From JAAYPI01 sp963668615 (GTDB lineage: Bacteria > Bacteroidota > Bacteroidia > Bacteroidales > Paludibacteraceae), in assembly GCA_963668615.2 (NCBI GenBank), contig CAXXCL010000003.1, positions 620,001 to 684,000 on the forward strand: a stretch of 64,000 nucleotides of DNA, written 5' to 3'. The notes under the pieces were generated by a model. The model was given only the letters and a program-made list of their open reading frames with translations, was not told the origin of the DNA and made no database searches. Shown here piece after piece: positions 35,901 to 45,459 of the stretch. Each line of letters starts with the position of its first letter. Positions within the stretch are counted from its first letter, which is position 1. The translations under genes were made by a program, and so were the position numbers.

Positions 35901-36740
35901 AATGACCTTATCAAGGAATTGATTAGTAATTATTTGAGATTATACAAACAATATGATGCTAAGCTAAAAAGAGAAAAATACAATATTACTATTGGAGATG
36001 AGTTACCTGCAGGTATTATCCAATTAGCCAAAGTTTATATTGCTAAAAAACGTAAAATACGTGTTGGAGATAAAATGGCTGGACGTCATGGTAACAAAGG
36101 TATTGTTTCTCGCATTGTTCGTCAGGAAGACATGCCATTTTTAGAAGATGGAACTCCTGTAGATATTGTACTAAACCCTCTTGGTGTTCCTTCTCGTATG
36201 AACCTTGGACAGATATTCGAAACTGTTTTGGGATGGGCAGGAAAAGAATTAAATACAAAATTTGCAACTCCCATTTTTGACGGTGCAACCCTTGATGACT
36301 TGAACGAATGGACAGACAAAGCAGGAGTGCCACGTTACGGAAAGACATATTTGTATGACGGTGGCACAGGTGAACGTTTTGACCAAACTGCGACAGTGGG
36401 TGTTATTTATATGTTGAAATTAGGACACATGGTTGAAGATAAAATGCATGCTCGTTCTATCGGTCCATATTCTCTTATTACGCAACAACCACTCGGAGGT
36501 AAAGCTCAGTTCGGGGGTCAACGTTTTGGAGAAATGGAAGTTTGGGCTTTGGAAGCCTTTGGTGCGGCACATATATTACAAGAAATCTTGACAATCAAGT
36601 CCGATGATGTAATGGGTCGTGCAAAAGCATATGAAGCAATTGTAAAAGGAGATCCAATGCCAGCACCTGGGATACCGGAATCTCTTAATGTACTTCTACA
36701 CGAATTACGTGGTTTGGGACTTAGCATTAACTTAGAATAA
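32928..36740 (+). CDS. rpoB: DNA-directed RNA polymerase subunit beta
   Basis: Catalytic core subunit, 1270 residues. The rifampicin pocket LSQFMDQTNPLAEMTHKRRM has the sensitive-type residues corresponding to Asp516 and His526 of E. coli; the downstream SALGPGGLSRERAGFEVRD has the Ser531 equivalent. Further signatures are ALGKNLKVAFMPWKGYNFED, GDKMAGRHGNKGIVS and QPLGGKAQFGGQRFGEMEVW, and the end is LRGLGLSINLE. The first ATG (MSSRMSNQRKNF) aligns with Bacteroidetes starts; an internal Met at residue 5 is possible. It lies after the rplL attenuator and 68 nt before rpoC. Confidence 0.98.
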   Translation: MSSRMSNQRKNFSSIKNPLEYPDFLEVQLKSFKDFFQLDTPSEKRKNEGLYKVFAENFPITDTRNNFNLEFLDYYVDPPRYSIQECIDRGLTYSVPLKAKLKLYCTDPDHEDFDTVIQDVYLGPIPYMTEKGTFVVNGAERVVVSQLHRSPGVFFGQSVHANGTKLYSARIIPFKGSWIEFTTDINNVMYAYIDRKKKLPVTTLLRAIGFESDKDILEIFNLAEEIKATKANLKKAVGRKLAARVLKTWVEDFVDEDTGEVVSIERNEVIIDREVIIENDHINEILEANVQNILLHREDANTSDYTIMYNTLQKDPCNSDKEAILYIYRQLRNAEPADDASAREVINNLFFSEKRYDLGDVGRYRINKKLNLSIPAEVKVLTKEDIIEIIKYLTELINSKADVDDIDHLSNRRVRTVGEQLYNQFGIGLARMARTIRERMNVRDNEVFTPIDLINAKAISSVINSFFGTNALSQFMDQTNPLAEMTHKRRMSALGPGGLSRERAGFEVRDVHYTHYGRLCPIETPEGPNIGLISSLCVYAKINDLGFIETPYRKVSNSTVNLNKDDIIYMTAEEEEGKVIAQGNAPLDDNGNFIRSKVKSRQDSDFPIIAPEEVELMDVSPTQIASIAASLIPFLEHDDANRALMGSNMMRQAVPLLRCEAPIVGTGLEGQLIRDSRTQVTAERDGVIEYVDATKIKVRYNYTEEELFVQFEDPIKEYPISKFQKTNQGTTIDLRPIVKKGEKVIAGQILTEGYSTESGELALGKNLKVAFMPWKGYNFEDAIVINERIVREDIFTSIHVDEYSLEVRETKRGMEELTSDIPNVSEDATKDLDENGIVRIGAFINPGDILIGKITPKGESDPSPEEKLLRAIFGDKAGDVKDASLKASPSLRGVVIEKRLFSKIQKAKKTKSSDKASMEKVEAEFNEKVEALKNILVEKLMLLTNGKTSQGVKDFLGADVIPKGNKFTQKQLSEIDYTCIQISKWTTDNHKNDLIKELISNYLRLYKQYDAKLKREKYNITIGDELPAGIIQLAKVYIAKKRKIRVGDKMAGRHGNKGIVSRIVRQEDMPFLEDGTPVDIVLNPLGVPSRMNLGQIFETVLGWAGKELNTKFATPIFDGATLDDLNEWTDKAGVPRYGKTYLYDGGTGERFDQTATVGVIYMLKLGHMVEDKMHARSIGPYSLITQQPLGGKAQFGGQRFGEMEVWALEAFGAAHILQEILTIKSDDVMGRAKAYEAIVKGDPMPAPGIPESLNVLLHELRGLGLSINLE

Positions 36741-36808
36741 AATATTGGTTTCAAGATATGGAACATCAAACTTCCATATCTTGACATCTTTTTTAAATAA
36801 AAAAAGAT

Positions 36809-39800
36809 ATGGCATTTAGAAAAGAAAACAAAGCAAAATTCAGTTTTAACAAAATATCAATCGGATTAGCTTCTCCAGAAGAAATTTTGGAGCACTCAAG
36901 CGGTGAAGTGCTAAAACCAGAAACCATAAATTATCGCACATATAAACCTGAACGAGACGGGTTGTTTTGCGAACGCATTTTTGGACCAGTAAAAGACTAT
37001 GAATGTCATTGCGGAAAATACAAGCGTATCCGCTACAAAGGCATCGTATGCGACCGTTGCGGAGTGGAAGTTACGGAGAAAAAAGTTCGTCGTGAACGCA
37101 TGGGACACATTCAGCTGGTCGTTCCTGTAGCTCACATTTGGTATTTTCGTTCTCTTCCAAATAAAATAGGATACCTTTTAGGAATTTCTACTAAGAAATT
37201 GGATTCTATTATTTATTACGAAAAATATGTTGTCATTCAGGCAGGTACACAAAGTGAATTAGCAGAAGGAGATCTTCTTACCGAAGAAGAATATCTAAAT
37301 ATTATGGATGCTCTTCCACGGGAGAATCAACAATTAGAAGATACAGATCCTAATAAGTTTATCGCAAAAATGGGAGCAGATGCCATTTATGATATGCTGG
37401 CTCGTTTAGATTTGGATAAAATATCTTATGAATTAAGAAATAAAGCCAGTAACGATACATCTCAACAAAGAAAAACTGAAGCTTTAAAAAGGCTGCAGGT
37501 TGTAGAAGCTTTCCGTTCTGCAAAACAACGTAATAAACCCGAATGGATGATTGTAAAGGTTGTTCCAGTTATTCCACCGGAATTACGTCCATTGGTACCT
37601 CTTGATGGAGGTCGTTTTGCAACATCGGATTTGAATGACTTATATCGTCGTGTAATTATCCGCAATAATCGTCTTAAAAAATTAATCGAAATCAAAGCTC
37701 CTGAAGTAATTTTGCGTAATGAAAAACGTATGCTTCAAGAAGCTGTTGACTCGTTATTCGATAACACACGCAAATCGACTGCTGTAAAAGCAGATGCCAA
37801 TCGTCCATTGAAGTCTCTTTCTGACAGTTTGAAAGGTAAACAAGGTCGTTTTCGTCAAAACTTACTTGGTAAACGTGTTGACTACTCTGCACGTTCTGTG
37901 ATTGTTGTAGGTCCTGAATTGAAAATGCATGAATGTGGTTTGCCCAAAGATATGGCGGCAGAATTATACAAGCCATTTGTTATAAGAAAATTAATTGAAC
38001 GAGGTATTGTAAAAACTGTAAAATCAGCTAAAAAGATAGTAGATAGAAAAGACCCGGTGGTTTGGGATATATTGGAACATGTTATGAAAGGACACCCTGT
38101 GTTGCTTAACCGTGCTCCAACGCTTCACAGACTTGGATTCAGGCTTTTCAGCCAAAACTAATTGAAGGTAAAGCTATTCAATTACACCCTCTTGCATGTA
38201 CGGCATTTAATGCCGACTTTGATGGTGACCAAATGGCTGTGCATTTACCTCTTGGAAATGAAGCTGTGTTAGAAGCTCAAATTCTTATGCTAGCTTCACA
38301 CAACATTTTGAACCCTGCAAATGGTGCTCCTATCACAGTACCGTCTCAAGACATGGTACTTGGTTTGTATTATATGACAAAACAGCGTCCAGGAGCAAAA
38401 GGGGAAGGTTTAAAATTTTATTCTCCGAAAGAAGTTATCATTGCATATAATGAAAAACAAGTAACATTACACTCTCAGATTAGTGTGAAAACGCAAGATC
38501 TTGAAAACGGAATTATTGTCACAAAGATGATAAATACAACTGTTGGTCGTGTAATTGTGAACGAATATGTACCAAAAGAAGTCGGATTTATCAACGAAAT
38601 TCTTTCCAAAAAATCTTTACGAGATATTATTGGTAAGATTATCAATGTTTGTGGTGTTGCCAGAACTGCTGATTTTTTAGATGATATTAAGAATTTAGGA
38701 TACCAAATGGCATTTAGAGGTTGTTTATCATTTAACCTTGACAATGTTATTGTTCCAAAGGAAAAGGATGAATTAGTTCAACAAGGCTATGCCGAAGTTG
38801 ATGAAATATTGGCTAACTATAATATGGGATTCATTACATACAATGAAAGATACAATCAGATCATTGATACTTGGACGCATATTAACTCGAAACTTTCAAA
38901 CATTTTGATGAAACAATTGTCAACAGATGACCAAGGTTTCAATTCAGTATTTATGATGCTTGATTCGGGAGCTCGTGGTTCGAAAGAACAAATTCGTCAG
39001 TTAGGTGGTATGCGTGGATTGATGGCAAAACCGCAAAAATCGGGAGCTGAAGGAGGTCAAATTATTGAAAATCCAATTCTTTCTAACTTTAAAGAAGGAC
39101 TTTCTGTACTTGAGTACTTTATTTCAACTCACGGTGCTCGTAAAGGTTTAGCTGATACTGCGTTGAAAACTGCAGATGCAGGTTACTTAACCCGTCGTTT
39201 GGTTGACGTTTCTCAAGACGTAATTATTCAAGAAGAAGATTGCGGAACTTTGCGTGGATTAATTGCTGTAGAACTTAAAAATAACGAAGAAGTTGTAGCT
39301 TCTTTGTACGAAAGAATTTTAGGTCGTGTTTCTGTTCATGACATTCAACACCCTCTTACAGGTAAAATTATTGTCGAAGCAGGAGAAGAAATCACAGAAG
39401 CAGCTGCTAAAATCATTCAAGAATCTCCTATTGAACGCGTAGAGATCCGTTCTGTATTAACTTGTGAATCGAAGAAAGGTGTTTGTGCAAAATGTTACGG
39501 ACGTAACTTGGCAACAGGAAGGATGGTTCAAAAAGGAGAAGCTGTTGGTGTTATTGCAGCACAATCTATTGGAGAACCGGGAACACAGCTTACTCTTCGT
39601 ACATTCCACGTTGGAGGTATTGCTGCGAACGTTGCAGCAGAATCAAAAATAGCTTCTCGTTATGATGGTATTCTTGAGATTGAAGAACTTAGGACGGTCA
39701 CTGTCGTTGAAGACAATAATACATACGAAATAGTAGTAAGCCGTCTAGCGGAACTGAAGATTATAGAACCAACAACAAGAGTTATTCTTACTACACAAAA

Positions 39801-41098
39801 CATTCCGTACGGATCAAAACTATTTTTCCAATCCGGAGTACAAGTAAAAAAAGGAGACGTTATTTGTGAATGGGATCCATTTAATGCTGTTATAATTTCA
39901 GAGGTATCCGGTAAGATGATATTTGAAAACATGGTTGAAAATATCACCTACAAAACAGAATCTGATGAACAAACGGGATTGAAAGAAAAAATCATTATTG
40001 AATCGAAAGATAAGAATAAAATTCCTGCAGCACAGATTTTGGACGAAAAAGGAGAACTTGTTCATACATATAGTTTACCTGTTGGAGCTCACGTTGGTAT
40101 TTTGGACGGAGCAGCAATCAAAGTCGGTCAAATTTTGTTAAAAATACCTCGTGCAGTAGGTAAGGCCGGTGATATCACAGGGGGTCTTCCTCGTGTCACC
40201 GAATTATTTGAAGCAAGAAATCCTTCTAACCCAGCGGTGGTATCTGAAATTGATGGTGAAATTACCTTCGGCAAAATTAAGAGAGGACAACGTGAAATTG
40301 TTGTTACATCTAAAACCGGTGAAATTAAAAAATACCTCGTCGCTCTTTCTAAAACAAATTTTGGTTCAAGAAAATGACTTTGTTAGAGCCGGAAGTGCAC
40401 TTTCTGATGGAGCTATTACTCCTTCTGACATTTTAGCAATTAAGGGTCCAACGGCAGTGCAAGAATACATTGTGAATGAAGTACAAGATGTTTATCGTTT
40501 GCAAGGTGTAAAAATCAATGACAAACACTTCGAAGTTATTGTTCGTCAAATGATGCGTAAGGTAGAAATAGAAGATCCGGGTGATACTCGTTTTCTTGAA
40601 AAGCAAATTATTGACAAGCAAGAGTTTATGGAAGAAAATGATCGTATCTGGGGCAAAAAAGTAGTTATGGATGCTGGAAATTCAGAGACGTTATTTGCAG
40701 GTCAAATTGTAACTCCAAGGAAATTACGTGATGAAAACAGTATGCTAAAACGTAAAGATTTGAAAATAGTTGAAGTTCGTGATGCAGTTCCTGCAACATC
40801 AAGTTCGATTTTACAAGGTATCACACGTGCATCTCTTCAAACTCACAGCTTTATGTCTGCCGCTTCTTTCCAAGAAACGACAAAGGTTCTTAACGATGCT
40901 GCAATCAATGGCAAAGTTGACAAATTGGAAGGTCTGAAAGAAAATGTTATTTGTGGACATTTGATTCCAGCGGGAACAGGTCAACCTGAGTTGGAGAAAA
41001 TTGTTGTTGCTTCACGAGAAGAATATGAAAAAATCATGGAAGCAAAACGTAATGTTATTGATGTAAATTTAGATGGTGATGATTCTAACGAATTATAG
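36809..41098 (+). CDS. rpoC: DNA-directed RNA polymerase subunit beta' (two single-base indels)
   Basis: Largest RNA polymerase subunit; 1429 residues once two indels are corrected, the normal length. Segment 1 (36809-38136) holds the N-terminal zinc site (CHCGKYKR, CDRCGVEV). A missing A after 38137 (GGATTCAG where GGAATTCAG fits HRLGIQAF) makes a stop at 38159-38161. Segment 2 (38140-40350) carries the catalytic NADFDGDQMAVH (38209 onward), ESKKGVCAKCYGRN zinc region and SIGEPGTQLTLRTFHVGG. One extra A in the run 40351-40354 creates a stop at 40375; segment 3 (to 41098) continues SKQILVQENDFVRAG to the end. Both sides of each break are well conserved, so the gene is probably intact in the cell and the breaks are sequence errors. 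Confidence 0.93.
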
Positions 41099-41120
41099 TT
41101 AACCATTTATTTACCATATC

Positions 41121-41155
41121 AAAAAGAGCAGTAAGAATTCTTACTGCTCTTTTTT
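41121..41155. terminator. Bidirectional terminator between rpoC and the mltF-like gene
   Basis: A 34-nt perfect palindrome (arms 41121-41137 and 41138-41154) with A and T runs at the outer ends, so it can act for rpoC on the plus strand and for the convergent transglycosylase gene on the minus strand. Confidence 0.92.
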
Positions 41156-41215
41156 ACAATATACTGATTTCAATATTATAACAAATAAACAACCTCAACA
41201 AAACCGATATTTTAT

Positions 41216-42598
41216 CTACTTCTTTACCCAAAGTTTGTATAACTCGTATTTTTGCAATACAAGGTCAACATAATCTGCCGTTTCATTTCCTCTAAAATAG
41301 CCATGCTTACAAACCTCATCATTGTAATACTCAGGATTTGATTTTAAACGGATATAGGTTTCAACATTATTGTACCACACGTTGGGATTTTTTTTATATT
41401 TTATAGCTAACGCTCTTGCATCTGATATATGTGCAGGACCCGAGTTATAAGATGCCAATACGAATTTAGTTCGTTCTTGTTGAGATTTTATGTCACTAAA
41501 AACATCATTTAAGTATTTAATGTACTTAGTCCCAGCTTTTATACTCAATTCCGGGTTTCTAAAATCGAGTTCACTCAAACCAAAATGCTTTGCCGTAGTA
41601 GGCATAAGCTGCATCAATCCGGAAGCTCCCGCCCAAGAAACAATATTAGGATCGAATTTTGATTCATTATAGGCCACAGCCGCTACTAAACGCCAATCCC
41701 ATCCAGCTATTTTAGCATATCTTTTAAAATAGTCGTCAAACGATGAAATTCTATTTTTCGGCAATTTCTTTTCGGCATAACCCTGTGATTCAAAATATTT
41801 CGTTCTTTCAAAATACTTATAGTAAATGGTGGAGAAAAATGTTTTACGACTGCTTTGTTTCGACCATTTGTTAATGTAAGCCAGTAGTTCGGGGCAATCT
41901 TTTCGAACCGCCCACGCAGAACGCTGAGAAAAACTAATAGACAATCCGTAATCTATATCCGAAAAATAAGTTTTGTTCAGGCGAGCTAGATCATTATCGG
42001 CAACCGTGAATGAAATTTTATGCAATGCGGTTTGTGCTATCAAATCATCTTCTGAGACAGAATCAGGAACTGTAATGATATTGATACCACCCCCTATTTC
42101 ATTATTCAAATCTTTCAATCTATCTTGATAGATGGAACCATTAGTTACATATACTCGTTTTCCGGCAAGTTGCAAAACATCTGTTATCATGCTATCCGAT
42201 TTACTTTGAATAATCACTTGCTTGGTAATGTACTCTTTCTTTGTAAATTCAATCCGTTTTTTTAACTCATTGGTACGAGGCACTCTATAAGCAATCAAAT
42301 CTGCCTCTCCATTTTCCAAAGCCTCTACCATAGTACTTAAATTAGGAGCGACTATGACTTCCATCTCGACGCCTAACTCGTCACACAACTCCTTAGCAAA
42401 CTCATATTCATAACCCAAAACATTGTCTTTATAATTAAAATAAGAAATTGGACCATAAAGCGTTATCACACGCATTTTGCCTCTATGCTTTATGCTTTGT
42501 AAATCGCGATCCAAATTTTCTTGTTCTTTTTTTTGACAACCAAGAAGAGAAAAGACAACAACAATAGTAAGAATAATTGCACGGGGGTTCGTTTTCAT
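41216..42598 (-). CDS. MltF-like lytic transglycosylase with solute-binding domain (lipoprotein)
   Basis: Cleaves peptidoglycan glycan strands to 1,6-anhydro products. Lipoprotein signal with lipobox LLGC (Cys near residue 21), a periplasmic solute-binding domain of the amino-acid type (about residues 40-265, MRVITLYGPISYFNYKDNVL) and a C-terminal SLT domain (about 290-440) with the catalytic Glu in AAVAYNESKFDPN, then GASGLMQLMPTTAKHFG and LASYNSGPAHI. This two-domain layout is that of MltF. Length 460 residues. It lies 4 nt after the exonuclease gene on the same strand. Confidence 0.92.
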   Translation of the reverse strand: MKTNPRAIILTIVVVFSLLGCQKKEQENLDRDLQSIKHRGKMRVITLYGPISYFNYKDNVLGYEYEFAKELCDELGVEMEVIVAPNLSTMVEALENGEADLIAYRVPRTNELKKRIEFTKKEYITKQVIIQSKSDSMITDVLQLAGKRVYVTNGSIYQDRLKDLNNEIGGGINIITVPDSVSEDDLIAQTALHKISFTVADNDLARLNKTYFSDIDYGLSISFSQRSAWAVRKDCPELLAYINKWSKQSSRKTFFSTIYYKYFERTKYFESQGYAEKKLPKNRISSFDDYFKRYAKIAGWDWRLVAAVAYNESKFDPNIVSWAGASGLMQLMPTTAKHFGLSELDFRNPELSIKAGTKYIKYLNDVFSDIKSQQERTKFVLASYNSGPAHISDARALAIKYKKNPNVWYNNVETYIRLKSNPEYYNDEVCKHGYFRGNETADYVDLVLQKYELYKLWVKK

Positions 42599-42602
42599 AT
42601 TT

Positions 42603-43346
42603 TTATGATTTTGCTATTTCAATATCTGTCTCACCAAACAAAGGCAACCCTACAAATTTAAGGTATAATCGAGCTGTTGCAACCACATCTTTTTGGCAAT
42701 AGGTAGCAATTCTTTCTACATCGTTTTCTTGATAATAAACACCTGCAACTTCACTTCCATCAATATCATCCTTAGGAGTAGGAATATTAAAAATAGTAGT
42801 TAGAAGTTTTAAAGAAGTATAATTCTTATAATCACCAAATCGCCAAAGCTCCAAGGTATCAATAAATTTAACCTCCCATGGTTTTTTTCCTGCAATTTGC
42901 AATACTTCGGGTAATGGCAAACCATTAATCAACATCCTACGAGCAATGTAAGGAATATCAAATTCCTTAATATTATGACCGCAAATTTGGTGATAAGGAG
43001 TTGTCATAAAACGAGTAAGCATCGCTGAAAACTCTTCAAGAAGAGCCTTCTCATCATGTCCGCAAAAAGATTTTATGTGAAAAATGGTTGTTCCGTTCTT
43101 ATTAGTAAGAATTCCTACCGATATGCAAACAATTTTACCAAATTCTGCGTAAATACCTGCCTCCCGTTCAAAAGCTTGAGCAGCAGTACAATCTTCCTCA
43201 TACCTATCAGGCATTCTTTTTTGCAGAATATTAAATTTTTCGGACCATAAGAGAATCATGTCTTCCGACAAATCTGATAAATTTCGGGTTTGAGGCACCG
43301 TCTCAATATCTAAAAACAAAATTTTATCTGCTTTTATATCCGTCAT
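42603..43346 (-). CDS. PolB-type 3'-5' exonuclease (DEDDy-like)
   Basis: A 247-residue stand-alone exonuclease of the DNA-polymerase-B exonuclease family. ILFLDIETVPQTRNL has the Asp-x-Glu metal ligands (ExoI motif), CGHNIKEFDIPYIARRM the ExoII Asp, and IATYCQKDVVATARLYLKF the ExoIII YxxxD-type Asp. No polymerase domain is attached. Such proteins are widespread in Bacteroidetes; the substrate is presumed to be DNA, but a specific role is not established. Divergent from ssb, which lies 239 nt away. Confidence 0.88.
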   Translation of the reverse strand: MTDIKADKILFLDIETVPQTRNLSDLSEDMILLWSEKFNILQKRMPDRYEEDCTAAQAFEREAGIYAEFGKIVCISVGILTNKNGTTIFHIKSFCGHDEKALLEEFSAMLTRFMTTPYHQICGHNIKEFDIPYIARRMLINGLPLPEVLQIAGKKPWEVKFIDTLELWRFGDYKNYTSLKLLTTIFNIPTPKDDIDGSEVAGVYYQENDVERIATYCQKDVVATARLYLKFVGLPLFGETDIEIAKS

Positions 43347-43532
43347 AAGTTTTTTATATTTTTAATGTATCATGAAAACCGAATAAGTTATATTGTCTCT
43401 ATGAAATTCTGTATCCCCCACTTCCGGAATAATTAATTACGCACTTCACCCTATTCAGATATTAGGATGCACTAAGTTAAAAATATTTTCTAATAATGGT
43501 TGAAAAATACAACTAAAAAAGTTTTTTTAACC

Positions 43533-43540
43533 TATCTTTG
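43533..43540 (+). promoter_or_regulatory. -7 element (TATCTTTG) upstream of ssb
   Basis: TATCTTTG fits TAnnTTTG; no TTTG at the expected -33 spacing. It lies 45 nt before the ssb ATG. Confidence 0.45.
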
Positions 43541-43584
43541 CCAATGAAAATTATTAATAATAACCATTCTTAATTAATTAAACC

Positions 43585-44040
43585 ATGTCTATTAACAAAG
43601 TAATTTTAGTTGGAAATGTGGGCAAAGACCCGGAAGTGAGATACTTAGATAACAATGTGGCAGTTGCAAAATTTCCGCTTGCGACAACAGAAAAAGGCTA
43701 TAAAATGAATAATGGCACAACCATACCAGATAAAACAGAATGGCATAATATCGTTATGTGGAGAGGGTTGGCCGAGATTGCAGAAAAATACGTTCGTAAA
43801 GGTGCTCAATTATATATCGAAGGAAAAATTCAAAGTAGGACATGGGATGATAAAAACGGAGTGAAACACTACGCTACTGAAATTTTGTGCGAAAATATGC
43901 AGTTATTGGGCAAAAGAGCTGATGGCAATGATTCTACTGCTCCATCATCGACTAAACCGTTTCCAACTGAAGGAAAAACGGAAGTTGCACCTTCAGATCC
44001 ATTTGAATCTACAGATTCTGATGACGATTTACCATTTTGA
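43585..44040 (+). CDS. ssb: Single-stranded DNA-binding protein
   Basis: Protects and organises ssDNA in replication and repair. N-terminal OB fold (residues 1-108: MSINKVILVGNVGKDPEVRY, TEWHNIVMWRGLAEIAEKYV, YIEGKIQSRTWDD) and a disordered acidic tail ending DSDDDLPF, the conserved C-terminal tip that recruits partner proteins. Length 151 residues. A strong terminator follows 19 nt later. Confidence 0.97.
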   Translation: MSINKVILVGNVGKDPEVRYLDNNVAVAKFPLATTEKGYKMNNGTTIPDKTEWHNIVMWRGLAEIAEKYVRKGAQLYIEGKIQSRTWDDKNGVKHYATEILCENMQLLGKRADGNDSTAPSSTKPFPTEGKTEVAPSDPFESTDSDDDLPF

Positions 44041-44059
44041 TTTCTTTGTAACCGATAAT

Positions 44060-44098
44060 AAAGAGGCACTGAATAGTTCATCAGTGCCTCTTTTTTTT
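44060..44098 (+). terminator. Terminator after ssb
   Basis: 13-bp stem (44060-44072 and 44081-44093, AAAGAGGCACTGA with its complement), 8-nt loop, then a run of T. It also separates ssb from the convergent flavodiiron gene. Confidence 0.9.
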
Positions 44099-44111
44099 GC
44101 TTGAGAACAGC

Positions 44112-45305
44112 CTATAGACTATTTAATTTTTCTGCCATTTTGGCTCCTAGATTAACGCATTCCTCAAACTTAGCAGCTTTTAATGCATGCTTTTCCTCAA
44201 CACCTTCGCAAACAACTTCAAAACCGGTTTCTTCGGCAAAACAAGCTAGTTTTTTAGTAGCGACACCTGCCCAGGAAAACGAACCAAAATAGCCGAAATA
44301 ACGACCTTTAATATCCCTGCCCTTAATTTTAGAAAGCAACGCCTCTATTGGTGGAAATAATTCATTGGTATAAGTAGGACTTCCAATAATCAATCCTTGA
44401 TAAGTGAAGATATCAGCTAAAATAACGGAAGGGCTAGCTGTTGAGGCATTGTGCATAACTACGTTCTGTATCCCATTAGCGACAAGAGAGTCTGCTACGG
44501 TTTCAGCCATCTGTTCGGTATTTCCATACATACTTCCGTATACAATTACAACACCTTTTTGTGCTTTATAAAGACTTAATTCATTATAAATACCAATTGT
44601 TTTTTGCACATATTTTTGCCAAACAGGTCCATGAGTACTACAAATGGTACCTATTTCCAATGGACTTAATTTAGCCAAAGCCTTTTGAACAGGACTTCCA
44701 TACTTACCAACAATATTTGAATAATAGCGAACCATTTCCCTCCAATATTTTTCAGTATTTATCTGAGTATCAATTACGCCACCATCAAGAGAGCCAAAAC
44801 AGCCAAAAGCATCGCCCGAGAAAAGCACCTTGTTTTTTTCTTCATAAGTCATCATGGTTTCAATCCAGTGAACCATGGGAGTTAAGTAGAATCTTAATGT
44901 ACGATTTCCCAAAGAAAGGGAGTCATTATCTTTTACTTCCAACAAATTATCCGTAATGCCAAAATAGCCTTCCAGCATACCGAAAGTTTTGCTGTTACCT
45001 ACTATTTTTATGTTCGGATATTTTTGTTTAATCGCTCTAATGGAGGCCGAATGATCAGGCTCCATGTGATTGATAATCACGTAATCAATGGTTCTATCAC
45101 CCAATATAGCTTCTATTTTCTTTAAATAAAGTTCCGTATAACAAGCATCTACAGTATCAATCAACGCTACCTTGCCGTCAACAATCAAATAAGAGTTATA
45201 CGATACACCCGTAGGCAATTCCCACAATCCTTCAAACAAATGTTTATGCCGGTCATTGACTCCAACATAAAAAATATCATCTACTATTTCCTTTTTTATA
45301 TACAT
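44112..45305 (-). CDS. FprA-family flavodiiron protein
   Basis: Reduces O2 or NO to water or N2O, protecting anaerobic enzymes. N-terminal metallo-beta-lactamase-like diiron domain with the ligand set HMEPDHSASI (H-x-E-x-D-H) and later histidine/aspartate ligands (LTPMVHWIETM, FSGDAFGCFG, CSTHGPVWQ). A C-terminal flavodoxin domain (about residues 250-395) starts VVIVYGSMYGNTEQMAETV. The frame is open 11 codons further (to 45338), but the ATG at 45305 (MYIKKEIVDDIFYVG) matches family starts, giving 397 residues. It fits an anaerobic or microaerophilic lifestyle. Confidence 0.95.
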   Translation of the reverse strand: MYIKKEIVDDIFYVGVNDRHKHLFEGLWELPTGVSYNSYLIVDGKVALIDTVDACYTELYLKKIEAILGDRTIDYVIINHMEPDHSASIRAIKQKYPNIKIVGNSKTFGMLEGYFGITDNLLEVKDNDSLSLGNRTLRFYLTPMVHWIETMMTYEEKNKVLFSGDAFGCFGSLDGGVIDTQINTEKYWREMVRYYSNIVGKYGSPVQKALAKLSPLEIGTICSTHGPVWQKYVQKTIGIYNELSLYKAQKGVVIVYGSMYGNTEQMAETVADSLVANGIQNVVMHNASTASPSVILADIFTYQGLIIGSPTYTNELFPPIEALLSKIKGRDIKGRYFGYFGSFSWAGVATKKLACFAEETGFEVVCEGVEEKHALKAAKFEECVNLGAKMAEKLNSL

Positions 45306-45409
45306 CTGACTTCTATTTTTTGTCTTACTAATTCGCAAAGATAAACAAAAAAATATCTCGCCTTATTGAAAAAGATAAGATTATTGTGCTATTAGTCAGG
45401 GAATCTCTA

Positions 45410-45440
45410 TTGTATAAAATCATCAAATTTCATATCTTTG
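45410..45440 (+). promoter_or_regulatory. Promoter for the holB-ricT-gldH run
   Basis: TTGT at 45410-45413, 19 nt, TATCTTTG at 45433-45440, 20 nt before the holB ATG. It is the likely start of the long plus-strand run that follows. Confidence 0.65.
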
Positions 45441-45459
45441 TAAGTTAGATAAGTAAAGT

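Noticed and set aside
38130..38162. Programmed frameshifting in rpoC
   Set aside because: No slippery heptamer fits the frames at 38137, and the bases before the stop would encode residues unlike the conserved GIQAFQPK segment. A missing base explains it better.
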